A DNA stretch of 64,000 nucleotides, taken from assembly GCF_010727125.1 (NCBI RefSeq), contig NZ_AP022564.1, forward strand, positions 2,976,001 to 3,040,000. The letters run 5' to 3'. Made by a program: the position numbers and the translations under genes. Position 1 is the first letter of the stretch, and each line of letters opens with the position of its first letter. The notes beneath the pieces are model-generated. The model was not told the DNA's origin and ran no database searches. It worked only from the letters and a program-made list of their open reading frames with translations. This DNA comes from Mycolicibacter terrae (GTDB lineage: Bacteria > Actinomycetota > Actinomycetes > Mycobacteriales > Mycobacteriaceae). Positions 1 to 6,577 of this stretch are shown in pieces.

Positions 1-43
1 ATGCGCTAGTCTGTCAAAGCCCACATGGCGCCGTAGTACGTGC

Positions 44-119
44 GCCCCCGTAGCTCAGGGGATAGAGCGTCTGCCTCCGGAGCAGAAGGCCGCAGGTTCG
101 AATCCTGCCGGGGGCACCA
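44..119 (+). tRNA. tRNA-Arg (anticodon CCG)
   Basis: A complete cloverleaf is visible. The 7-bp acceptor stem pairs GCCCCCG (44-50) with CGGGGGC (109-115). The D arm contains GCTCAGGGGATAGAGC, and the anticodon stem TCTGC/GCAGA encloses the loop CTCCGGA with anticodon CCG at 77-79, which reads the Arg codon CGG. The T arm contains GGTTCGAATCC, and an encoded CCA follows at 117-119. The gene looks intact. The protein genes immediately downstream differ in style from the rest of the window, so its 3' end is a plausible integration site. I found no second copy of the tRNA 3' end within the window. Confidence 0.97.
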
Positions 120-233
120 CAGTTATCACAGGTCAGGGGCTATTTTAGGCCGGGGTGGCTGCTCGTTGTGCCCCAAGGGTGCCCTAACGTCGTCGCTGCT
201 GACGTTGCTGGCTAGCCACGCCCGACACACCTT

Positions 234-1181
234 TTGAGCATCCCCCGGCCGTCCGCTCCACCCTGGCAGGCTCGGCATGTGGAGTACCAGCACGAGCTGT
301 ACGCAGAGCGTTTGCGGCGCGAAGCGCAAGCCGCAGCGCTCGCGACCGGCGCTACGCAATGGACCGAGGAGCTCGACACCGCCGTTCGCGTCAAACTATT
401 CGCTGCATGGCAGGACGCGATTGTTTCCCTCAATCAAGACGAGAGAGACGAGATCCACTCATGGATCAAGCGCCGAACGCTAAGGTCCCTTGCTGACGAT
501 CCGTCACCGCAGCACATGCGTCCGGGAACCGTGTGTCCGAACGATCACCTGCTCTCGCTGATTGAGGCTGAGCACGAGATTCTGCAAAAGTTCGCGGAGA
601 TCCTTAAAGACACAGGAGCTGTTCCGTATCCGGAGCACCGGCTTGCTCCGGCGCTCGATGCGCCAGAGAGATTCAGAGCCGATGTTAATCGGATATTCGA
701 GGCGCATGTCGTCGCATTCCATCTGCATCAAAACAGTCGCCTCATCGAAATCGATTCGCAGGAAATGCACAACGCAGTGGTCGAGCCAACGTTGTATCTC
801 CTGCATAGCCAGCCGCGATTCGCGGGTGCAGAGACCGCATATCAAAAGGCGCTGAAAGAGCTACGCAACCGCGATGCTGGTGATGCGATCACCGACGCGG
901 CGACGGCTTTGCAGGACGTGCTGCTGGCGCTCGGTTGCACAGGCAATGCGCTTGGCCCGCTGCTGAAGTCGGCGCGCAGCAAGGGCCTGCTGAAGGGCAG
1001 CGACACTCCGCTTACGGAGGCCATCGCCAAAACAGTCGACTGGGTATCGGCCACGCGGGGTGAGGGGGAGGCGCACACGGGTAACCCCGACATCAATATG
1101 AGCGACGCCTGGATGATGGTGCACGTTGTCGGCGCGCTCGCCATCCGATTGAGCGAAACCGATCAGCTAGCAGAGGAATGA
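234..1181 (+). CDS. Abi-C/HEPN-like protein, candidate abortive-infection component
   Basis: A 315-residue protein with no signal peptide or membrane segment. The C-terminal ~100 residues resemble the Abi-C (HEPN-fold) domain of abortive-infection proteins: an alpha-helical stretch, then RGEGEAH, which fits the HEPN Rx4-6H RNase motif, then SDAWMMVHVVGALA, similar to the closing helix of that family. The N-terminal part is helical and charged, and it resembles HEPN/AbiJ-like proteins only loosely. The longest frame begins at TTG 234, which has no clear Shine-Dalgarno; GTG 279 is an alternative, so the start is uncertain. The gene is six bases upstream of a pentapeptide-repeat gene and directly follows a tRNA, which suggests a small accessory operon. 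The family call is inference from motifs; RNase activity or phage defence is not shown. Confidence 0.72.
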   Translation: MSIPRPSAPPWQARHVEYQHELYAERLRREAQAAALATGATQWTEELDTAVRVKLFAAWQDAIVSLNQDERDEIHSWIKRRTLRSLADDPSPQHMRPGTVCPNDHLLSLIEAEHEILQKFAEILKDTGAVPYPEHRLAPALDAPERFRADVNRIFEAHVVAFHLHQNSRLIEIDSQEMHNAVVEPTLYLLHSQPRFAGAETAYQKALKELRNRDAGDAITDAATALQDVLLALGCTGNALGPLLKSARSKGLLKGSDTPLTEAIAKTVDWVSATRGEGEAHTGNPDINMSDAWMMVHVVGALAIRLSETDQLAEE

Positions 1182-1187
1182 GTTCAC

Positions 1188-2627
1188 ATGGGCACCGTGC
1201 TGCTGTGGGTAGCTCTGGTCGGCTTCGGAGCCCTAATCAGCTATTGGCTCAAGCGGTTTCGTGCGAACAGACAAGGTGCAGCGCGGAGTACTGAAGCACT
1301 CCCGACACCATCCAAACCCCGCCGAATTCCACTTGTCGCGCTCGTGAGCATCGGTACGTTCATCGTAACTGCTCTAGGTGTCGCCCTCTTCGTCTGGCTG
1401 GCTTGGCTTCTCAGTGACCAGCCAGCACCGTGGCGCGACCCTAACGGCTGGCGGGCCTTCTTCTCTCACGTCGACGGCACAGAGATATTCGACGCAGCGC
1501 GAACCACCGCCACAATCCTGGCAATCATTGGCATCGGGGGTGCCGCATTGGTCGCATACCGCCGTCAAGACACAGCAGAGCGCGCCCACGAGGTATCGAT
1601 CGAAGCTCAGCAGACAGCTGCACGGCAGTTCATGCTCGACTCTGACAAGTACGACCTCGATCTCAAACGTCACCAGCTCGAAACGTCCCGAAGGATTGAC
1701 GATCGCGAGCGGGAACTACGGGACCGATTCACCACCATCGCCGAGCAACTAGGGTCAAGCAGCCATGCAGTCCGTCACGCCGGGGCATACGCCCTCGCGG
1801 CGCTCGCGGACGACTGGCATATGTTCGATAACGACAGAGAACGCCAAGTGTGCATTGACCTCCTGTGCGCGCAGCTGCGGAGCCCACGCCAGCAGATCGA
1901 GATTTCCGATGGCGGTATGCTGAAAACAGGTGACTCGCCGCAAGACCTGGAAGTACGGAAAACCATTGTCGCACTGATTCGCTCGCACCGTCCCGTCACC
2001 AACACCGACGACTTCAACAATTGGAAGTCGTGCAAACTGGATCTCTCTGGCGCGGATCTATCGGGATTCAACCTCGAAGATATCGACCTGAGCGCAGCCA
2101 ACCTGGAAACCGTGAACCTCACACATGCACTCCTCGTCAACACCGACCTGTCCGACGCGAATATGAGGCGAACTACGTTGACGGGAGCTGAATTCACGGG
2201 CTCGAAGTTACCGCGAGTACAACTGTACTACGCCCACGCAGAAGACGCGATTGGCGACAAACGGCAACCCCCAGTTGAGTTTGGCAACTGTGAGATGCAG
2301 AACGCTTTGATCGTGGGTACGTCCCTACCTCGTGCCCAGTTCGCCGAATCCGACCTCACCGGCGCGTCGTTTGGAAGTTCGAAAATGGTGGGAGCCAATT
2401 TTAGAAAGGCGACGTTGCGGAAGGCCACATTGTGGATACATCTTGAAGACGTAACTTTTCGCGATGCTGACCTCCGCGGCACAAGGTTCTCTGGCGGAAA
2501 TCGCCCTAGGTCTGCGCAGGCCGAATTCATTCGAGTCAACTTCCAAGGTGCTGTTCACGATGAAACCACGAAGTGGCCAAATGGTGAAGTGCCAGACGGA
2601 TTACAAGAACCAGATGTCCCCGGCTGA
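1188..2627 (+). CDS. Membrane-anchored pentapeptide-repeat protein
   Basis: A 479-residue protein. Hydrophobic segments lie near residues 3-21, 48-74 and 105-124. A charged, probably coiled-coil stretch follows (about 125-185), then a conserved-looking segment containing RDRFTTIAEQLGSSS and YALAALADDW that I associate with actinobacterial pentapeptide-repeat membrane proteins. Pentapeptide repeats of the A(D/N)Lxx type begin near residue 281 (LDLSGADLSG, LSAANLETVNL, TDLSDAN) and continue with breaks to about 450, which predicts a right-handed quadrilateral beta-helix in the cytoplasm. The ATG start has AGAGGA about 10 bases upstream, and the gene lies six bases after the Abi-C/HEPN-like gene, so the two are probably co-translated. 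Function is unknown; a sensor or scaffold for its partner is a guess. Confidence 0.85.
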   Translation: MGTVLLWVALVGFGALISYWLKRFRANRQGAARSTEALPTPSKPRRIPLVALVSIGTFIVTALGVALFVWLAWLLSDQPAPWRDPNGWRAFFSHVDGTEIFDAARTTATILAIIGIGGAALVAYRRQDTAERAHEVSIEAQQTAARQFMLDSDKYDLDLKRHQLETSRRIDDRERELRDRFTTIAEQLGSSSHAVRHAGAYALAALADDWHMFDNDRERQVCIDLLCAQLRSPRQQIEISDGGMLKTGDSPQDLEVRKTIVALIRSHRPVTNTDDFNNWKSCKLDLSGADLSGFNLEDIDLSAANLETVNLTHALLVNTDLSDANMRRTTLTGAEFTGSKLPRVQLYYAHAEDAIGDKRQPPVEFGNCEMQNALIVGTSLPRAQFAESDLTGASFGSSKMVGANFRKATLRKATLWIHLEDVTFRDADLRGTRFSGGNRPRSAQAEFIRVNFQGAVHDETTKWPNGEVPDGLQEPDVPG

Positions 2628-2726
2628 TCCATATAATCACCTGCGCCCCAATACTTTACGCGCTTACTGCGATCGTGGCGATGGCGGTATACCGCTGTGT
2701 TGCCAACCGGGGGAAGTCACCCGAAC

Positions 2727-2749
2727 GGTTACCTGGGATTTGGGTAACC
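2727..2749. repeat. Inverted repeat GGTTACC-N9-GGTAACC
   Basis: A perfect 7-bp inverted repeat (2727-2733 and 2743-2749) lies in the gap between the pentapeptide-repeat gene and the small ORF/lipoprotein pair. No T-tract follows. It could be an operator or a transcript hairpin; the sequence does not decide. Confidence 0.5.
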
Positions 2750-2805
2750 CGCCGGCCACGCAGACAGGAAACGTGCCAGCATTCAATCCCGGAAGGGAGG
2801 ATCGG

Positions 2806-2883
2806 GTGGACGGTTTCGGCAGTTCAGGCGGCATTCAGTTCCCCATCAACGACCGCAGCACTGGATCGGCCAGGATGCCATGA
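2806..2883 (+). CDS. Small ORF (25 aa) coupled to the lipoprotein
   Basis: GTG 2806 is preceded by the near-perfect Shine-Dalgarno GGAAGGGAGG (2791-2800) with a five-base spacer. It opens a 25-codon frame ending in TGA at 2881-2883. That stop overlaps the ATG of the next gene as ATGA (2880-2883), the usual signature of translational coupling. The peptide is short, Gly/Ser-rich, has no recognisable domain and is not a signal peptide. It could be a leader peptide that brings ribosomes to the lipoprotein start, or the remnant of a longer gene. The lipoprotein's own start lacks a comparably good binding site, which supports the coupling idea. Confidence 0.5.
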   Translation: MDGFGSSGGIQFPINDRSTGSARMP

Positions 2884-3386
2884 GAAGGCTTACGTACATC
2901 CAAGGAGTGGGAGCGGCAGCCGTACTGGTCGCGTCTCTGAACATTGTGGCATGTACGCCGCACACCCGTGACGCTCAAGGTAGGGAGGCAGCGGTGGGGA
3001 CCATCGCAACCAAGCACTCACCCAATCCGATACGCCATGATCTGGAGCCGTTGACAAAGCGGTTCCCTGCATTGGGATCACCGGTTGCGGTGTCATGGGT
3101 GAGCGGGGACATGGGAGACCAACGAGTTCCTGGGCCGTCAACTTACTGGCTCGACTCCATCGTGGAACTGAAATCTACGACTGTTGCCGATTTGAAGGCG
3201 CGCTACCACCCTGCCCCAACAACGGTGCCGCCCGACGTATGGGAAACGCTGGCCGGTGCACTACCCGCTGGCGGCTACCTCACCAGTAGCGCACTGGACG
3301 AAGCGTTTTCGTCCACAAAGATCAGATCGAAGGCATTTCTCGCGGAACAAGCGCCGGTCCTGGTGATCAGCGCCCTCGGGCAGTAG
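2880..3386 (+). CDS. Putative lipoprotein of unknown function
   Basis: A 168-residue protein beginning MRRLTYIQGVGAAAVLVASL, with lipobox IVAC near residues 22-25, which predicts a lipid-anchored exported protein. The mature part contains WVSGDMGDQRVPGPSTYWLD and a C-terminal helix-rich section; I do not recognise a named domain. The ATG start overlaps the stop of the 25-codon ORF, so translation is probably coupled to it. It lies between the tRNA-linked accessory pair and the ordinary chromosomal genes that begin at 3.7 kb. Whether it belongs to the accessory segment is unclear. Confidence 0.75.
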   Translation: MRRLTYIQGVGAAAVLVASLNIVACTPHTRDAQGREAAVGTIATKHSPNPIRHDLEPLTKRFPALGSPVAVSWVSGDMGDQRVPGPSTYWLDSIVELKSTTVADLKARYHPAPTTVPPDVWETLAGALPAGGYLTSSALDEAFSSTKIRSKAFLAEQAPVLVISALGQ

Positions 3387-3699
3387 CTGCGCTAGGGCGA
3401 ATGTTGGCCATCGCCGCGCCCCCTCGGCGCCGCAGTGACCGGCGCGGGCCGCGCCCGCGCGGAATTGCCCGCCTTCCCCGACATCAGCGAGGACACACCG
3501 GTCACCCCGTTCTGACCGGCGTGCGCATTTGCGCCTTCGTGGTGCCTGCCCGTTCAGCCGTTGATCGCCCGGCGCAACCCCATTTCAAAGCCACCATTTC
3601 AAGCCGCGCACCAGCGACGCAGCAACGATTCGAAAGTTGACCGACTGATTCCGCCCTTCGCGGATAGCAGAATCACCTCCGGTAAGCGTTCGTCGCCCC
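3387..3699. other. Intergenic region without a supported gene
   Basis: About 310 bases follow the lipoprotein gene. A 79-codon open frame can be read on the plus strand (3401-3640), but it is arginine/proline-rich, lacks a good ribosome binding site and looks like chance readthrough of GC-rich DNA. A direct repeat of short CATTTCAA units is visible near 3580-3602. No tRNA 3'-end duplication (att site), integrase fragment or convincing terminator was found. Confidence 0.5.
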
Positions 3700-3712
3700 T
3701 AGGGTCGTTCCC
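3700..3712 (+). promoter_or_regulatory. -10 box of a candidate leaderless promoter
   Basis: TAGGGT (3700-3705) is followed by exactly seven bases and then the GTG start at 3713. This spacing places +1 at or next to the start codon, as in leaderless mycobacterial mRNAs. Confidence 0.5.
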
Positions 3713-4630
3713 GTGACGATTCGACTTGGCTTCCAGATCCCCAACTTCTCCTACGGCACCGACATTTCAAAGCTGTTCCCCACCGTTATCGCCCAAGCCC
3801 AAGAGGCCGAAGCCGCCGGCTTCGACGCGGTCTTCCTGATGGACCACTTCTATCAACTGCCCGTACTGGGCTCCCCCGACCAGCCGATGCTCGAGGCGTA
3901 CACAGCCCTGGGGGCATTAGCGACCGCGACCGAGCACGTCCAGCTGGGCACGCTGGTCACCGGCAACACCTACCGCAACCCGGCCCTGCTGGCCAAGATC
4001 ATCACCACGCTGGACGTGGTCAGTTCCGGCCGGGCGATCCTGGGTATCGGCACCGGGTGGTTCGAGCTCGAACACGACCAGTTGGGTTTCGAGTTCGGTA
4101 CCTTCACCGACCGGTTCAACCGGCTCGACGAGGCGCTGCAGATCATCCTGCCGATGCTCGAAGGTGAGCGGCCGACGGTCGAGGGCAAGTGGTATCGCAC
4201 CCGCGAGGCGATGGCCGAACCCCGCTTCCGCGACCATATTCCGCTACTGATCGGCGGCAGCGGCGAGAAGAAGACGATCCCGCTGGCGGCACGCCACTTC
4301 GATCACCTCAACCTCATCACCGGATTCGACGAGCTGCCCGCGAAGGTGGACGCCGTCCGCCGCAGCTGTGAGGAGATCGGCCGCGACCCGGCCACTCTGG
4401 AGACCACCATGCTGCTCACGGCGCTGGCCGGCCCGAACGTCAGCGCCGCCCAAATCCCCGCCGAGATGAGTCAGCGGATGGTGGCCGGCAGTCCGGAATC
4501 GCTCGCCGAGCAGATCAAGACCAAGGTCCTTGATGCCGGCGTGGGCGGGGTGACCATGCACATCCCCGGCTACACCCCGGGCGTGATCGCCGAGGTGGGT
4601 GCGGCGTTGCGCGCGGTGCTCGACGCCTGA
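3713..4630 (+). CDS. LLM-class F420-dependent oxidoreductase
   Basis: A 305-residue luciferase-like monooxygenase-fold (TIM-barrel) protein of full length. Typical family signatures are GFDAVFLMDHFYQLPVLG near the N-terminus, LGTLVTGNTYRNPALLAK, the substrate/F420-pocket strand RAILGIGTGWFELEHDQLG and the late segment IPLLIGGSGEKKTIPLAA. In mycobacteria such proteins usually use coenzyme F420 rather than FMN; that is family knowledge, and the substrate cannot be inferred. The GTG start fits a leaderless transcript. The gene converges on a TetR gene with a hairpin between them and is apparently monocistronic. Confidence 0.9.
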   Translation: MTIRLGFQIPNFSYGTDISKLFPTVIAQAQEAEAAGFDAVFLMDHFYQLPVLGSPDQPMLEAYTALGALATATEHVQLGTLVTGNTYRNPALLAKIITTLDVVSSGRAILGIGTGWFELEHDQLGFEFGTFTDRFNRLDEALQIILPMLEGERPTVEGKWYRTREAMAEPRFRDHIPLLIGGSGEKKTIPLAARHFDHLNLITGFDELPAKVDAVRRSCEEIGRDPATLETTMLLTALAGPNVSAAQIPAEMSQRMVAGSPESLAEQIKTKVLDAGVGGVTMHIPGYTPGVIAEVGAALRAVLDA

Positions 4631-4634
4631 TCCC

Positions 4635-4651
4635 ACCGGGTTCGGCCCGGT
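4635..4651. terminator. Hairpin between convergent genes
   Basis: ACCGGG (4635-4640) and CCCGGT (4646-4651) form a perfect 6-bp stem with loop TTCGG between the ends of the LLM and TetR genes. There is no U-tract, as is usual in mycobacteria. A bidirectional terminator is likely but unproven. Confidence 0.5.
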
Positions 4652-4655
4652 CAGG

Positions 4656-5297
4656 TCACGACGACAAGCGGTGAATGGCCGCGAAGATCCGCTGTGAGCG
4701 CGCAGTCATGTCGGCAGCGCTCTCGCCGGGGTTCTGCCGCCACCAGGCGACCAGCGCCGAGACCACGTTCTCCCAGACCAACGTGATTGCCGACAGGTCC
4801 TGCGGGTCGGTGACCCCGAGGCCGGCCAGGGCCGATGCCACGCCCTCGGCAGCCTGCTGGCGCAAAGCACGTCGTTGTTCACGGGCCGCATCGCGAGCGG
4901 GCCCGGCAGGCACGGTCCGGTCGTAAAGCACCGGCCAGTCGCTGGGCCGGCGAGCCAAGCACTGGAAAATCGCGGCCAACACCCGTGTTTCGCTCGCCAC
5001 ACTCACGGGCGTCTCGGATCGCTCCCCCGACTCGACGGTGCCGGACGCTGTCATGGCGCCGCCGATCGCGTCGGTCAGCGACCTGCCCGCGCGGCGCACG
5101 CACGCTATGTACACACCCTCTTTGGATCCGAAATAGCTGAGCACCAGGGTTTTCGAGACGTTGACACGCGCCGCGATCGATCCGACCACTGCGCCGGCAT
5201 ACCCCCGTCGTTCGAATTCCTCACCGGCAGCGTCCAATATCGCCGTCTCCCGCACCTCGCGCGGAACGCCCTTGGTTCCACTACGGTGATTCGCCAC
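4656..5297 (-). CDS. TetR-family transcriptional regulator
   Basis: A 213-residue protein with an N-terminal TetR DNA-binding domain (about residues 17-65): AILDAAGEEFERRGYAG, the helix-turn-helix VGSIAARVNVSKTLVLSYF and the closing GSKEGVYIACV. The C-terminal ligand-binding region is all-helical and not assignable to a named subfamily. It is divergent from the DUF6670-like/MmpL pair, with a short inverted repeat in the 150-base gap close to its own start. That arrangement suggests a repressor of itself and of the MmpL operon. The ligand is unknown. Confidence 0.92.
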   Translation of the reverse strand: MANHRSGTKGVPREVRETAILDAAGEEFERRGYAGAVVGSIAARVNVSKTLVLSYFGSKEGVYIACVRRAGRSLTDAIGGAMTASGTVESGERSETPVSVASETRVLAAIFQCLARRPSDWPVLYDRTVPAGPARDAAREQRRALRQQAAEGVASALAGLGVTDPQDLSAITLVWENVVSALVAWWRQNPGESAADMTARSQRIFAAIHRLSS

Positions 5298-5315
5298 CCC
5301 GGCAACCCTAGCGAT

Positions 5316-5329
5316 GTGAGAGCTATCAC
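5316..5329. promoter_or_regulatory. Candidate TetR operator
   Basis: GTGAGAGCTATCAC is a 14-bp palindrome with one mismatched pair. It sits 19 bases upstream of the tetR start in the divergent region shared with the DUF6670-like/MmpL genes. Its position and symmetry fit a TetR-type operator. Confidence 0.45.
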
Positions 5330-5446
5330 TTTGACCGGGACGTGCACGAATGCCAATGTTACCGCCAGGTCACTTCAGGGGGTTTGCATGTCCGGGTTAC
5401 TCAACGTGATGCCGCTACCGCGGATCGGAGACCGGTCGGGCGCGCA

Positions 5447-6541
5447 GTGAGCGCCGCCGTGCCGGACCGACGAAGCCGAGTGCTCGACGCCGCCGGGCGC
5501 GGCCTCGTCCGCCGGGTGCTGCCGCTGCTGGATCGCCGGCTTACGGCCTCGGTGCAACCGTTCACCCAGGCCGCCCAGATGCGCCCCGAGCTGGACAGTC
5601 GCCGATGGGCCTGGACCCATTACGGATTCTTCGTCGCCGATCTGCCGCAGCCGTATCGCTACGTCAACACCATGACGCTGATCGGAAACACCGGCACCGT
5701 GATCTTCGACAACGGTGTGTTCGCCCCAGCCGATGCCCGGGACAACACGACCGTCTTCTCGTCGACCGCAGCGGGAAACCATCATCACTACCGCGCCTAC
5801 GACGCCCACAACGAATGCCGGTTCGCCGCCGACGGGTCCTCGCTGCGCTGGGGCGAGGATCTGCAGGTCCATGTCGATCACCCCCGGTATCGGGTGCGCG
5901 GCACCTATGACACCTTCGGGGTCGAGCTCGAGTTCGACGCCACCCCGCAGGTCTCCTATTTCGTGAAAACTCCGATCTACGACCATTTCAGTCTGCTGGC
6001 CCCCTACAGCGGCACACTGGAGGACGGAACCGCAAGAATTCCGGTATCGGGAATCGGGACCGTGGAATACGCCCGTTGCATCAGCCCGCAAGCGCTGACT
6101 TCGCGCCCCCTTCCGGCGGCGGCTCGCCTGCCGGTCGATTTCTTCACCTACCAGATCCTCGTGCTGCCCGACGGCACCCAGCTCTTGCTCACCGACGTCC
6201 GTGCTTCCGGCGCCTCCGCCTGCCGGCTGGCCCAGGTGCGCTCGACCGACCGGCCGGCCGTCGTCCATACCGACACCCATTTCGCAGTCCTCGAATACGG
6301 CGAACCCGAAGTCGATCCGATGGGCCGCGCCATGCGCGTCCCGCGCCGGTTCCGCTGGACCATCCGCGACCGGGATCGCGAGATCGGCTCCATTACCGGC
6401 ACCGTCGACGCTCCCCTTCGCTTCGGCCACGGCCGCGGCTATTCGGGTGCGTACAGCTACGACGGAAGCTGGTGCGGCAACCACGTCAACGGGTCCGCAT
6501 ATCTCGAATGGGTCGATTGCGAGCAACGAGAACGACCATGA
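5447..6541 (+). CDS. DUF6670-like conserved protein, MmpL partner
   Basis: A protein of about 364 residues from GTG 5447; GTG 5459 is an alternative, and the open frame extends upstream to 5342 without looking coding. It is rich in beta-strand sequence (RRWAWTHYGFFVADLPQPYRY, VSYFVKTPIYDHFSLLAPYSG, GRGYSGAYSYDGSW), with no signal peptide or membrane helix. It resembles the actinobacterial DUF6670 group, whose fold suggests a lipocalin/steroid-binding-like barrel; this is recollection, not a search. It ends 36 bases before an MmpL gene on the same strand, so it may handle the lipid or hydrophobic substrate of that transporter. The exact start is uncertain. Confidence 0.7.
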   Translation: MSAAVPDRRSRVLDAAGRGLVRRVLPLLDRRLTASVQPFTQAAQMRPELDSRRWAWTHYGFFVADLPQPYRYVNTMTLIGNTGTVIFDNGVFAPADARDNTTVFSSTAAGNHHHYRAYDAHNECRFAADGSSLRWGEDLQVHVDHPRYRVRGTYDTFGVELEFDATPQVSYFVKTPIYDHFSLLAPYSGTLEDGTARIPVSGIGTVEYARCISPQALTSRPLPAAARLPVDFFTYQILVLPDGTQLLLTDVRASGASACRLAQVRSTDRPAVVHTDTHFAVLEYGEPEVDPMGRAMRVPRRFRWTIRDRDREIGSITGTVDAPLRFGHGRGYSGAYSYDGSWCGNHVNGSAYLEWVDCEQRERP

Positions 6542-6577
6542 CCGAATCCGTGGGCACCACACGATCGGGGGATAACC

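Noticed and set aside
3401..3640. 79-codon ORF in the gap after the lipoprotein
   Set aside because: Arg/Pro-rich, no Shine-Dalgarno, no similarity to known small proteins that I can recognise.
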